DNA from: an uncultured bacterium
GTDB lineage: Bacteria; DRYD01
Direction: 5' to 3'
DNA: 64,000 nucleotides
NCBI GenBank assembly: GCA_937139605.1
Contig: CAKZQG010000011.1
Span: forward strand, 15,481 to 79,480
Below are positions 28,185 through 37,916 of the stretch, one piece after another. Position 1 is the first letter of the stretch; each line of letters begins with the position of its first letter. Made by a program: the position numbers and the translations under genes. The notes beneath the pieces were generated by a model. That model searched no databases. It was given only the letters and a program-made list of their open reading frames with translations, and was not told where the DNA came from.

Positions 28185-28391
28185 TTATTTGTTTTTTTTT
28201 ATCATGTCGGATTTCTGTCTGATTAATGGCGGATTAGTTATCCTACCCTTTTCCTTGACAAAAATTACTGCTTTAATTTGCCTTTCATTTATCCCTATTA
28301 ATAATTTTCCTCCATTAGTATTAGCTGCTATAACCTTAAGATATTCATCTTTCCATTTTTCTTTAAACTCAATGTTTTGATTTTCTTTCAT
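28185..28391 (-). pseudogene. AlbA_2 (Schlafen-like) domain fragment
   Basis: The 68-residue frame begins NIEFKEKWKDEYLKVIAANTNGGKLLIGIN, the start of an AlbA_2 domain in RecG-like transcriptional regulators of about 400-480 residues. It then jumps to FVKEKGRITN, which resembles the winged-helix region at the far end of those proteins. The large middle part is missing, so this looks like an internal-deletion remnant. It sits next to the methylase-helicase island and probably belongs to the same acquired segment. Confidence 0.6.
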
Positions 28392-28492
28392 AGAATTTTT
28401 AAACCATAACCTTTTTAAATTTTAATGTTATTTTAATTATTTTAAATTAAAATTGTTATAAGGGAATTAAATTGCTTAATAATTTATTTTAT

Positions 28493-31400
28493 TCACTCTT
28501 TAAGCCCATATAATTCTAATACTAATTCATCTAATTCTTTTTGGATATCATCTAATTTTTTCTGTGCTTCTTGATTAGTTAATACCCCGTTAAATTTCTG
28601 CTTTTGGATAGCTATAGCTCTATCACATAAGCTCTCAAATACCCTTAACTGCTCTAATGTTGGAATAATAATCGGTAACTGACGAGCATCATTAATCTGG
28701 AAATGAACAGTTGTATTTACAAAAGCATTCAAATAAGTAGAGATAAAACCAGAATTTAATATACTCACAATAAATTTAGCACTTACCATACTTGTATTAG
28801 GAAATAGAGACATACTAAGCACATCATGTATACTTTTTTCCTTTATTCTACAGCGCACATCATAGCTAACATCTGTCCAGCAAAATCCTTCACGAAAGTA
28901 AAATTGCGGATTACGAACAACAGGCATTCCTTCCCCCTTTTTACCCGAATTTTCTTTCAAAAATTTCACATTTTCTCTGCTCCAGTCAATATAGTAAGGA
29001 GTAGGAGCATACCATCTATTTCCATCCTTGTCTCCTTTATCATATGGCACAAAGGTTTTATCCCCTCTAATTCCGTTAAGTTTTTCATCATCAGTAAGAT
29101 AATCTACATCAACTATTTCTTCATAACTTACAATGCGATATATCCATCCTTGCCCAAAAACATCTCGCCCATATTTTTCTTTAAGCTCATCAAAAAGCTG
29201 GCGTATCTCTTTTTCTTTTAAATTATTTAAATACGCCTGTGCATCAGCTTTGCTTTTTATATTTTCCTTTTTACAAAATTGTTCTACAAGCAAAAGCTTT
29301 TCAGGCCGTTCATTACGCACCTTATCCGCCCACTTAGTTCCCTCTAAAACTCCTATATACTTACCATTATTAGCTGTTGCTAAACCCTGCCCTCCCTCTG
29401 TAATCAAACCAAGCAATGTAATATCACCAGGTTTTAAAGATTTACGATAAATTTCAAGCTCTTTTTTATATTTTTCAATATTTTTACTTGTAGAAATTTT
29501 ATCCCACCATTTGATAAGTAATTCATTTACTTTTTTAGCAAGCTTTTGGTAAATTTTTTTATTAAAATCAGTAGGTATAAAAATAACTTTATTAGGAACA
29601 TTGGTATAATCATTTTGCTGTATAGTGTATTTTTCTGGTTGTGTGATGTTATTTTTACCATCTAAAAAGGTTATCTGATGCCCAGGTTCTGGTTGTGATT
29701 TTTTTACAATAATTACACTGGTATCTACCATAGCGCTCTCAAAAGGATTAGCTGTATCAAAAATTTGAAGTATTGTGTTTTCTAATAAAAGATCCCGAAG
29801 ATTCTTTTTAGTTTGAATAGTCCAATAAGTTTTAGAAGTAATATAAGTAAGTATCCCATTATTTTTTAATATCTGAAATCCTTTAAAAAAGAAATGATTA
29901 TAAAGATCATCAGCAAAACCATAGTATTTTTTTAATGATATTTTTAATTCTTCATTAACCCCTTTTGTAGAAACATATGGCGGATTAGAAATTACGATAT
30001 CAAACCCACCCTTCTCTCTAAATACCTTTGGAAAAAATAATTTAAAATCAAAATTAATCTTATATCCAAAATTTTCCTGTGATTTTTCCAAGCGCCATTT
30101 TATTTTCTCATCTATTTTTTGCTTTAATTCCAATTTTTTTAAAGGATTAGTTTCAGAAAAATATTTATCCATTAATTCTTGAATCTCTTTTCCAATAGGA
30201 GAGTTCCAATTTTCAGGAAATCCTAAAAGAGAATCACCACAAACAACCTTATAATCCAGATTCGGAAGGGGTTTTATATTATGAAAATCATCTTCATCAA
30301 CAATCATAGAAAGCCAAAACCTTAACTTACATATTTCAACAGCACCCGCATCTATATCAACCCCATAAAGAGAATTCTCTATACAATGTCGCTTCAAATC
30401 ATAAGAATTAATCTCCTTATTAAGATAAATAGCAAGAAGCTGCCTTAATTTTACAATCTGATGCATCATTCCAATAGGAAAAGCCCCTGACCCAACAGCA
30501 GGATCACAAATAGCTATATCTGAAAGAATCTTATCAATTTCTTTAGCATTTTCAATAATACTTTGTGAAATCTTATATTCATACTTTGTTTGCTTTTGTT
30601 CTCCAATGCTAATTTTTTCGTTCTTTTTAATAGCAATCCTTTCATTCTCTAAAATAAAATCCACATGTCTTACAAATTCCTCAATCTCTTTTTTATTTAC
30701 TTTATCTTTAATTTCTGTTTCAAGGTAATTTATTAAACTTTCCTGGCACATATAATGTACAATTTCTGGGGGAGTATAATAAACCCCATATTCTTTATTA
30801 AACTTAGCTTCTTCTCCCTTTTTGCCAGAATTTAAGACCTTTACATATTGATCAAAATTATCTTGCCTTATTGCATTTAATTTTTCATAGATTTTTCCAA
30901 GTAATTCCGGATCAAGTGCTACCTCTTTTTCAAGCGGTTCCTCTTCATTCACAGTAAAATTATACCTATCAAAAACATCAAGGATACCATCTCCAACATC
31001 CCCTTCCTTAGTTTTATTCCTATTAGAAAAAAGTTCATTAGGTAAAAGCACATCAACATTTACCCAATCAAAACCATTAGGCGGATCAAAAAGCCCACCA
31101 TTTAAAAACGGAATCTTACAATTAAATCTATTATAATAATGCTCATTATCACTTCTATCTATTCTTAATGCCTCATAAAATAAAGGCTCAAGGATATCAT
31201 TATAAAAATTCTTATAATCTACAAACTCTTTGTTAAATAATTTCCTAATAAAGTCTTTTGGACCTGTTGTCCAAGGTTTCCCTTTTTCAACTCCAAACCA
31301 ACCCTTCTTCTGAAGGAAATATAAAAATGTAATCTGTCCCAGCAACTTCTTAGCAAAATCAACAGTACTAATATTTTTTATTTTAAACTCTTTACTCACC

Positions 31401-32083
31401 TTTAAATCCCTTTGAACAAGTTTATCAAGTTCAAGTTTAGTTTTTATAAATAAATCTCTATATTTTTCAAAGAATTCTTTTGTAACTACCTCAACATCAA
31501 AAGCTTTTTCTAAATCACTTAATGTAGGCTTAAAATAATCATTTTCAAGCAAAGGTAAGAATCTACTTTGTGCAGTATGACTTTTCTCATTTTTTCCAAC
31601 AAGGAATGACCATCTTTTTGCAGGCGTTAATTCCTTTTCGACTTTAATTTTTCCTAAAGGATTTTCTTGAAAAGTATAATCCAATTTAACAAGAGAAAAC
31701 CGCCAATCTTCATCATTAGGTGCTACAAAAGCTACAAGCGCGGCATCTTTAATAGTATTTGTTCCAAGTTTTCCACTTAAATATTCAGCAACAAAGTTTC
31801 TTTGAGCAGACCGAGCATGATATAAAGAAAACTCCCTCCTTAGCTTTACAACCAAAATATCTATCTTCTTACCACCTTCATCTACATATCTTCCAATTCT
31901 TTCCCAAGAGCCAATAAACTCAAGGTATTTTTCAGTTATCCCTTGGATCCCAATCCTTGGCTCAAGTGCTTTAGTTATGTCATATTTTTTTAATAAATTA
32001 GCTATAAATTTAACAAAATTATCTTTATTAAAAGGTTCTTCAAAAGTTAGCTTTATCAACCCTATTGCTTGCCCTCTGTTCAT
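28493..32083 (-). CDS. type IIG/PglX-like N6-adenine DNA methylase
   Basis: A 1196-residue protein with the Eco57I/PglX layout. It has an N-terminal region of about 420 residues, a methylase core with motif I DPAVGSGAFPIGM (about 527) and motif IV NPPY (about 700), then a target-recognition-like part ending in FQINDARQLPIIIPTLEQL and a coiled coil. The family transfers a methyl group to adenine; some members also cut DNA, but I see no clear PD-ExK site. It lies 31 bp after the SNF2 helicase tail. Base use is visibly less AT-rich than flanking genes, a sign of transfer. It is intact, unlike its partner helicase. Confidence 0.88.
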   Translation of the reverse strand: MNRGQAIGLIKLTFEEPFNKDNFVKFIANLLKKYDITKALEPRIGIQGITEKYLEFIGSWERIGRYVDEGGKKIDILVVKLRREFSLYHARSAQRNFVAEYLSGKLGTNTIKDAALVAFVAPNDEDWRFSLVKLDYTFQENPLGKIKVEKELTPAKRWSFLVGKNEKSHTAQSRFLPLLENDYFKPTLSDLEKAFDVEVVTKEFFEKYRDLFIKTKLELDKLVQRDLKVSKEFKIKNISTVDFAKKLLGQITFLYFLQKKGWFGVEKGKPWTTGPKDFIRKLFNKEFVDYKNFYNDILEPLFYEALRIDRSDNEHYYNRFNCKIPFLNGGLFDPPNGFDWVNVDVLLPNELFSNRNKTKEGDVGDGILDVFDRYNFTVNEEEPLEKEVALDPELLGKIYEKLNAIRQDNFDQYVKVLNSGKKGEEAKFNKEYGVYYTPPEIVHYMCQESLINYLETEIKDKVNKKEIEEFVRHVDFILENERIAIKKNEKISIGEQKQTKYEYKISQSIIENAKEIDKILSDIAICDPAVGSGAFPIGMMHQIVKLRQLLAIYLNKEINSYDLKRHCIENSLYGVDIDAGAVEICKLRFWLSMIVDEDDFHNIKPLPNLDYKVVCGDSLLGFPENWNSPIGKEIQELMDKYFSETNPLKKLELKQKIDEKIKWRLEKSQENFGYKINFDFKLFFPKVFREKGGFDIVISNPPYVSTKGVNEELKISLKKYYGFADDLYNHFFFKGFQILKNNGILTYITSKTYWTIQTKKNLRDLLLENTILQIFDTANPFESAMVDTSVIIVKKSQPEPGHQITFLDGKNNITQPEKYTIQQNDYTNVPNKVIFIPTDFNKKIYQKLAKKVNELLIKWWDKISTSKNIEKYKKELEIYRKSLKPGDITLLGLITEGGQGLATANNGKYIGVLEGTKWADKVRNERPEKLLLVEQFCKKENIKSKADAQAYLNNLKEKEIRQLFDELKEKYGRDVFGQGWIYRIVSYEEIVDVDYLTDDEKLNGIRGDKTFVPYDKGDKDGNRWYAPTPYYIDWSRENVKFLKENSGKKGEGMPVVRNPQFYFREGFCWTDVSYDVRCRIKEKSIHDVLSMSLFPNTSMVSAKFIVSILNSGFISTYLNAFVNTTVHFQINDARQLPIIIPTLEQLRVFESLCDRAIAIQKQKFNGVLTNQEAQKKLDDIQKELDELVLELYGLKE

Positions 32084-32114
32084 TTTAACTCACTTCCTTA
32101 AATATATTATTTTC

Positions 32115-32804
32115 TTAATATTTATCACACTCTAAATAAAGAGATAAAATAACTTCTCTTTTCTCTGATGCCATATTTGATATTATATCTGAATTTATTA
32201 TATCTGAGTTTATAGGAGAATTTTCTGAATAATAGTTTTTCAAAAAAGCAGGAGAGATTTCCCTTTGTAAAACTTTAATAACACTTAATGGTTTTAGAAT
32301 ATCTTTTCCTAAGTTATTTAATGATTTGAGAACATTTTTAACTGTTTTTTTGGGTAAAGCCATTTCTTCTAAACGGTTTATTACTTTTTCAAGATATTTT
32401 TGTTGATCTTCATTTAGCTGGTTAGCTCCTTTTTGTATTACTTTTAAAATTCTTAAAAGCTCATTATAACTACTTTTTCCTCCTTGTTTTCCAGATTCAA
32501 CTATTTCATAAGTAGTTGAATTATAAAAAGCAGTTTTATTTTTATCAAGTAATTCATAATAACTCTCAATATTTATGGTTGCTTTGGTTTCATTAGGTAA
32601 AGATTCAAAAATCTTTACAGCAGTTAAAAAATCAAGTTCAATTGTTTTTTCTTTATTTGATAAAAAGAATTTTAATAGTTTTCCTTTTCTAAAAAATGTT
32701 AGCAATGAATTACAAGGATTAAAAGAATTAAAATGTTGTTTAAATAATTGATTTATAAGTGATGTTGTAGGGAGTATTTTAGCGGAGCGAGCTTTCTTTG
32801 GAAT
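32115..32804 (-). pseudogene. C-terminal part of the SNF2 helicase, after an in-frame TAG
   Basis: Directly after the helicase stop TAG (32807-32805) the same frame stays open for about 229 codons without an ATG. The first residues, IPKKARSAK, and LLTFFRKGKLLKFFL with LDFLTAVKIFE, read as the natural continuation of long PLD-SNF2 helicases, whose C-terminus contains FEKIKxLPKKAR. The only starts are TTG codons such as 32705. I therefore read this as the tail of one protein of about 1100 residues cut by a nonsense codon. Readthrough or a sequence error are alternatives. Confidence 0.75.
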
Positions 32805-35423
32805 CTACTTTATTTTTTCAAATAGTTCTGGATTGTTATTACGAATATCCTGGATAATTTTAAAATATTTTAACTCACTTTCTTCTTGCTCTTGTTCTTC
32901 TTGGGTAAGAATTTTTTTTGAAAGAAGTTTATCAAAAAGTTCATAAGAATGAACCGGTTCGCCTTCCATTAAAATAGCAGAATCACCACCAAGCAACGTT
33001 AAAAACGCTTCTATTTTAGAACGTGCGATATTTGTAAGATCAATTTCATTATCAGCTTGCTTAGCAGGAAAAAAATTGAATATATAAATTTTATCAAATT
33101 TAGTATCTATACGATTAACCCTTCCTATTCTTTGCATCAATTTTGTAGGATTCCAAGGGATATCATAATTTATCACAATATTTGATCTATGAAGATTAAC
33201 ACCTTCTGAAAGGACTTCTGTTGAAACCAGTATTTTATAATTATCTTTTTTATTTTTGGCTCTTGCATCAAAGTTTTCTATTACTTTATCACGAGCATTC
33301 TCTAAGGAACCCCCATGAAAAAGTAAAGCTATTTCTCCAAAGTCTTTATTTATATTTTTTACTAAATACTCTGCGGTTTCTTTTGATTCTGTAAAAATAA
33401 TTATTTTTTCACTATTTTTCAAAACTGAGTGTTCTTTTAAATTTGTCAAAAGAGTTTCAAGTTTTGGATCCCTGTTAATTTCATCCCACATTGATTTTAT
33501 TTTTTTCAAAATCTCCAGATCATTGTTTAAATCTTTTTCAAAATCTTTTCTAAAGTCATTACTTTGATATTTTTCAGCTTTCCCTTGTTCTATTAATTTT
33601 TGGATTTCTTCATCATCCCCTTGCTCTAATAATTCAAAAATTTTATTTATATGCTTCCTACTAACATAAACATTTCCCCGTTGGTATTCTTTAATAAACA
33701 TTTCATAGGATTTAATAAATCTATCGATACTATTTTTAAAAGCATAAAAGCTACTTTCAAGGCGCTTTACAAGTAAAATTTTCATAAATTTTCCCATATT
33801 TATCTGTGATTGCTTTTCAAGAGCTGTTATCTCTTTAGTAAGATATAATAACGGAGTATAACGAGAATATTTAAAATCCTTAGTTATCATTTCAATAGTT
33901 TCCATAAAAATCTGGTCTTCTTTATCATTAAGTTGGTAGTAAAATGGTTTTGGATCTTGAATATCCGGAAACTTTATATTATTTTTTTGTAAGTCCTGGG
34001 AAAAATAATTTTGAATTTCAGTTCTTGTGCGCCTAACCATAATATATTTTAAAATCTTATCCCTGATTTCTTTTGCAATCCTTTTATTCATTTCGATGTA
34101 TTTATCGTAATCTTTATGTCTATCTATTTTTTTTAATTTTTCGTCAAGGCTAACAATAAATCTTTCAATATCTGGAATACCTGGTATAGTACTTTTTTTA
34201 GGGTTCTGGAATAGCTTAACCTGAGCGAGTATATCTCTTGGTGAATTATTATAAGGAGTAGCGGAAACCAATATAACTTTTTTCCCACGACAAATTTCAG
34301 AGATATCTTCATAACTAATGGTTTCTTCATTTCTAAAACGATGAGATTCATCGATAATTATATTCGCATACTCTCTATTTTGAACTTCTTCTTTAGCTTT
34401 ATCAAGCTCACCAATAGATATAAATTTAGCAGGGATATTAAAATCATAAAACACATTAATCCAAGAGCCTGGATTATTTCTATTAAGAAGAGCAGGGGGA
34501 GCAATAACAAGTGTCCTACCTTCAAGCTGCTTAACAAGCATAGCTGTAATATAAGTCTTTCCAAGGCCAACTACATCAGAAATAAAAACCCCACCATGCT
34601 CCTGTAATATTTTCTTTGCATTTAAAACCGCTTGCTCCTGATATTCCAATACTTTAAAATTTTCCGGCAAGTATTCAAAAAAAACTTTATCATCTAATGA
34701 TAACTCATCCTTAAAATATTCATATAAAAATTTTAGATAAATTTCATAAGGAGTAATGTTTTGATTAAGATATGTTCTTTCATTTAAAGTTTGGACATAT
34801 TTTTCACTAACATCAACCGAATTTTCCCATAATTGTTCAAATTTTTCTTTAGCAAATTCATAATCATTTCTATTTTTTAGCTCAACATTAAATTCTAAGT
34901 TATCTTCAAGCCCAGATTGAGTGAAATTACTTGATCCAGTAATAACTCTTCCTATATCTCTATCACCTTCTTTAAAGGTTATAATATATAGTTTTGCGTG
35001 AATCTTTTGATATGGATAAACTCTTATCTGAAGTTTTCCTTGTTTTATCCATTCTATAAACTTTCTTACTCCTTCTTCAACATCTAATTTATCTTCAGAA
35101 TCCGACATCTCCTCTTCTATTTCTTTTTCAATAATTTCCTTTGCTTGATAATGAGAAAACATTAATTTATATACTTCTCTATTTATACCAATCCCAACAA
35201 GGATTCTTATTCTTTCGGCTGTTTCAAGAGAATTATACAACTTATAAAATCCACTTATGTAAAAATAAGCGACTAAACAATCAAAAAATCTACAATCCTT
35301 TATTAGTTGTTTAAATCTATCTTTAAGTGTTTTATTTTGCTCATTTATTATAAATGTTAAATCCAAGTGATTCTTAAGGATTTCTTTATTTATATTTTTA
35401 TCTTCTTTTTTAAAAAAACTCAT
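32805..35423 (-). CDS. PLD nuclease-SNF2 helicase, truncated by in-frame stop
   Basis: An N-terminal phospholipase D-like nuclease motif (HAKLYIITF, about 143, then TGSSNFTQSG) precedes an SF2/SNF2 helicase: Walker A VVGLGKTYITAML (about 284), DESH box IIIDESHRFRN (about 356) and a C-terminal helicase lobe ending STEVLSEGVNLHRS and MQRIGRVNRID. Helicases of this kind paired with adenine methylases occur in restriction-like defence systems such as class 1 DISARM (DrmD with DrmMI). The other DISARM genes are absent. The frame ends at TAG 32807, but coding continues beyond it. The island is less AT-rich than its surroundings. Confidence 0.88.
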   Translation of the reverse strand: MSFFKKEDKNINKEILKNHLDLTFIINEQNKTLKDRFKQLIKDCRFFDCLVAYFYISGFYKLYNSLETAERIRILVGIGINREVYKLMFSHYQAKEIIEKEIEEEMSDSEDKLDVEEGVRKFIEWIKQGKLQIRVYPYQKIHAKLYIITFKEGDRDIGRVITGSSNFTQSGLEDNLEFNVELKNRNDYEFAKEKFEQLWENSVDVSEKYVQTLNERTYLNQNITPYEIYLKFLYEYFKDELSLDDKVFFEYLPENFKVLEYQEQAVLNAKKILQEHGGVFISDVVGLGKTYITAMLVKQLEGRTLVIAPPALLNRNNPGSWINVFYDFNIPAKFISIGELDKAKEEVQNREYANIIIDESHRFRNEETISYEDISEICRGKKVILVSATPYNNSPRDILAQVKLFQNPKKSTIPGIPDIERFIVSLDEKLKKIDRHKDYDKYIEMNKRIAKEIRDKILKYIMVRRTRTEIQNYFSQDLQKNNIKFPDIQDPKPFYYQLNDKEDQIFMETIEMITKDFKYSRYTPLLYLTKEITALEKQSQINMGKFMKILLVKRLESSFYAFKNSIDRFIKSYEMFIKEYQRGNVYVSRKHINKIFELLEQGDDEEIQKLIEQGKAEKYQSNDFRKDFEKDLNNDLEILKKIKSMWDEINRDPKLETLLTNLKEHSVLKNSEKIIIFTESKETAEYLVKNINKDFGEIALLFHGGSLENARDKVIENFDARAKNKKDNYKILVSTEVLSEGVNLHRSNIVINYDIPWNPTKLMQRIGRVNRIDTKFDKIYIFNFFPAKQADNEIDLTNIARSKIEAFLTLLGGDSAILMEGEPVHSYELFDKLLSKKILTQEEQEQEESELKYFKIIQDIRNNNPELFEKIK

Positions 35424-35512
35424 CTTCTTTAATTTTATAATTAAATTACTATTTTAATTTTTCATTTTCTTTTTATTTTCCCCTTTTTAAATTTAATAAA
35501 AAGTTCCATATA

Positions 35513-35565
35513 TTTAACATTTTTTTAAAAATAATTTAACATCTTGTTAATATTTTTAATTTAAG
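35513..35565. repeat. 53-bp direct repeat, left copy
   Basis: A 53-bp sequence starting TTTAACATTTTTTT is repeated exactly at 36302-36354. It contains the 15-bp palindrome TTAACATCTTGTTAA (35536-35550). It lies 29 bp before the DUF2283 gene, the place of a promoter or operator. Confidence 0.9.
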
Positions 35566-35594
35566 GGTATATAAAGAAGCGTAGTAAATAATTT

Positions 35595-35888
35595 ATGGGA
35601 AACAAAGTTAATGCCAAAAAAAATAATAAAGAAAATAAAAGCAAAGATAACAAGATAAATTATTTACATTACTTATTAAGAAATACGAGAGTATGGATTG
35701 ATCCAGAAACTGACATTTTTTATTTATCATTAAAAAAAGGCCCATCATTTGATTCGCAAGAAATAAATAATAACATTATAATAGAGTTTGACAATGAAAA
35801 TAAAATAATAGGATTAGAAATTAGGAACCTATCTAAAATAGATTTTAATAAAATTATTGAATACACAAAAAAAGTACTTACAGATTAA
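35595..35888 (+). CDS. DUF2283 protein, putative antitoxin
   Basis: A 97-residue protein whose second half is a DUF2283 (YuzE-like) domain: RVWIDPETDIFYLSLKKG, then NNIIIEFDNENKIIGLEIRNLSK. The basic N-terminal 30 residues look disordered. DUF2283 proteins are often next to DUF4258 proteins, as here, and the pair is a suspected toxin-antitoxin module. That role is inference. The palindrome in the upstream repeat is a candidate operator. Confidence 0.8.
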   Translation: MGNKVNAKKNNKENKSKDNKINYLHYLLRNTRVWIDPETDIFYLSLKKGPSFDSQEINNNIIIEFDNENKIIGLEIRNLSKIDFNKIIEYTKKVLTD

Positions 35889-35926
35889 TATAAACTGCTA
35901 AAAACCAAAGCACATAAACCTAATAA

Positions 35927-36292
35927 ATGAAGGTAGAGAATATTGTTTTATTTTTTACAAGGAATTCATACCTTTTTATTTTTTCAAAGAAATATTTATA
36001 TTTAAAAGAAATTATATTCACAAGACACTGTGAATTACGAATAAAAGAAAGACAATTAGACAAAAATAAAATCATAAAAATATTCTATAAATTTAATTTT
36101 TCACTATATGATATAGATAACAAAAACTTTATTATAATTTCCAACAAAACAATTGATAATTACCACTTTATAATAATTTTCAATATTAAAAACAATACAG
36201 CAAAAATTATAACTATTTATCCATGTAAAGATATAAAAAATGAGTTAAAAAAAAAGCTGGGAAAAAGATGGTTTTACTATTTTAATTTTTAA
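35927..36292 (+). CDS. DUF4258 protein, putative toxin
   Basis: A 121-residue protein containing FTRHCELRIKERQLDKNKIIKIFY, the opening of DUF4258 (His-x4-R..ERG-like region), then beta strands NFIIISNKTIDNYHFIIIFNI. DUF4258 resembles RelE-fold ribonuclease toxins. The first 28 residues are not part of the family, and the true start may be downstream. It follows the DUF2283 gene by 38 bp, and both are enclosed by the 53-bp repeats. Activity is unproven. Confidence 0.7.
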   Translation: MKVENIVLFFTRNSYLFIFSKKYLYLKEIIFTRHCELRIKERQLDKNKIIKIFYKFNFSLYDIDNKNFIIISNKTIDNYHFIIIFNIKNNTAKIITIYPCKDIKNELKKKLGKRWFYYFNF

Positions 36293-36301
36293 ATCCATAA
36301 G

Positions 36302-36354
36302 TTTAACATTTTTTTAAAAATAATTTAACATCTTGTTAATATTTTTAATTTAAG
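36302..36354. repeat. 53-bp direct repeat, right copy
   Basis: An exact copy of 35513-35565, placed 28 bp before the flgF ATG and ending near ATATAG. It includes the same TTAACATCTTGTTAA palindrome (36325-36339). The two copies flank the DUF2283/DUF4258 genes and give flgF and the pair the same upstream sequence. Confidence 0.9.
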
Positions 36355-36381
36355 AATATAGAAAAGGGGGTGTTAGAGAAT

Positions 36382-37146
36382 ATGTTTTATGAAGGAATGC
36401 AAAAAGCAGTAGAAAGCATGAGCTATTTAGTTAAAATGCAAGAGGTTATAACAAATAACTTAGCAAACGCCTCTACAAGTGGATATAAACAAGATACCAC
36501 TGTTGTAGCTAATTTCGGAGATTTATTAAAAGAAAACGTTAATAAAATCGAACTAACAGGGATGGATAACAGCGCAGAGGTAGTAGTTTCTGAAAACCCA
36601 TCATTACTTGTAAAACAAAAAACAAGTTTTGCAAAAGGGAATATTGCTAAAACTGATATAGATTTTGATTTCGCGTTAGACGGTAATGGCTTTTTTGTTG
36701 TAGATACCCCATACGGACTAAGATACACTCGAAACGGTTCATTTACTGTAGATGCTGATGGAATACTTAGAACTAAAGATGGAGGAATAGTCTTAGGAGA
36801 AAATGGACCAATTAAAATAACAGGAAAAAAATTCGAAGTTAAAGAAGATGGAAGTATATATGTTGATAACAAAAAAATAGATAAATTACAATTAGTTGAT
36901 TTTAATGATTATGGTGCATTAGTAAAAGAAGGCGCAAGTTATTTCAAATTATCTCGAGATGTCCAAAGATTACCTGCAAATACTAGAGTTTTACAAGGAT
37001 ATGTAGAAACTTCTAATGTTAATGCAGTTAAAGAAATGGTTAATATGGTTAATATATTAAGAAGTTTTGAAATGTCTCAAAAAGTTTTACAATCCCAAGA
37101 TGAAGCACTTAAAAAACATATAGAACAAATATCTAGAATGAGATAA
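36382..37146 (+). CDS. flgF: flagellar basal-body rod protein FlgF-like
   Basis: A rod protein of the flagellar axis. The N-terminal signature VITNNLANASTSGYKQDT and the C-terminal helix YVETSNVNAVKEMVNMVNILRSFEMSQKVLQSQDEAL are typical of the FlgF/FlgG family. At 254 residues and lying directly before a clear FlgG, it is best called FlgF. I start at ATG 36382, with AGGGGG 11 nt upstream; a GTG at 36370 overlaps that site. The repeat upstream is the likely promoter. Confidence 0.9.
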   Translation: MFYEGMQKAVESMSYLVKMQEVITNNLANASTSGYKQDTTVVANFGDLLKENVNKIELTGMDNSAEVVVSENPSLLVKQKTSFAKGNIAKTDIDFDFALDGNGFFVVDTPYGLRYTRNGSFTVDADGILRTKDGGIVLGENGPIKITGKKFEVKEDGSIYVDNKKIDKLQLVDFNDYGALVKEGASYFKLSRDVQRLPANTRVLQGYVETSNVNAVKEMVNMVNILRSFEMSQKVLQSQDEALKKHIEQISRMR

Positions 37147-37181
37147 AAAATATTTTCTTAAATTAAAGGAGGTGTTAAGAT

Positions 37182-37916
37182 ATGTTTAGTTCATTTTATA
37201 CAGCAGCAAGTGGAATGGATGCTCAACTTAAAAAAGTAGAAATTTTATCCCAAAACTTAGCTAACGCTAATACTATAACTTACAAACAACAAAGAATTAA
37301 TTTCCAAGAACTTATGTATCAAAAGCTAGGGGATATTCAAGAAGGTACTGGTGTAAAATTAGGACAAACTGAAAGAGTCTTTAAAACAGGTGCAATGCAA
37401 AGAACTGATAACCCCTTAGACGTAGCTATCCAAGGAAATGGATTCTTTAAAGTAGAAACCCCAGAAGGGAAAATATTATATACACGTGATGGAAGATTAG
37501 CTGTAGAAAACGGAGAATTAGTCGTTAAAGATCTAGGGAAACTTAACATAAAAGTACCTTCCGATGTTAGCAATGTAACAGTTGAAGAAGATGGAACAGT
37601 TATAGCCTATAAAGGGAAAGATAAAGTTGAATTAGGAAAAATAAAACTATATGATTTTATAAATCCTAATGGTTTGAAAATAGCTGGTAAGAATGCTTTT
37701 GAAGCTACTAGCGAAGCAGGAAAACCCTTTGAAATAGAACCCAAAAAAGATGGAAATGCAATAATCCTAGCAGGTTTCATTGAAAAAAGTAATGTAAATA
37801 TTATTAACCAAATGATGGAAATAGTAGCTTCCCAAAGGAATTATGAATTAGTATCAAAATCAGTAGAATCTGCGGATCAAATTGCAAGAATGGCTTCCCA
37901 AATGAAAAAACAATAA
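37182..37916 (+). CDS. flgG: flagellar distal rod protein FlgG
   Basis: It builds the distal rod that crosses the envelope. SSFYTAASGMDAQLKKVEILSQNLANANTITYKQ at the N-terminus and ILAGFIEKSNVNIINQMMEIVASQRNYELVSKSV at the C-terminus are the two conserved helices. The length of 244 residues is slightly shorter than E. coli FlgG (260). AAAGGAGGTG lies before the ATG. It is 35 bp after flgF, so the two form an operon. The next flagellar gene follows after a 325-bp spacer with an RNA-like element. Confidence 0.93.
   Translation: MFSSFYTAASGMDAQLKKVEILSQNLANANTITYKQQRINFQELMYQKLGDIQEGTGVKLGQTERVFKTGAMQRTDNPLDVAIQGNGFFKVETPEGKILYTRDGRLAVENGELVVKDLGKLNIKVPSDVSNVTVEEDGTVIAYKGKDKVELGKIKLYDFINPNGLKIAGKNAFEATSEAGKPFEIEPKKDGNAIILAGFIEKSNVNIINQMMEIVASQRNYELVSKSVESADQIARMASQMKKQ

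Noticed and set aside
32115-32705. Separate 196-residue gene starting TTG
   Set aside because: It continues the helicase frame with the family's own C-terminal sequence, so it is better read as a cut tail.
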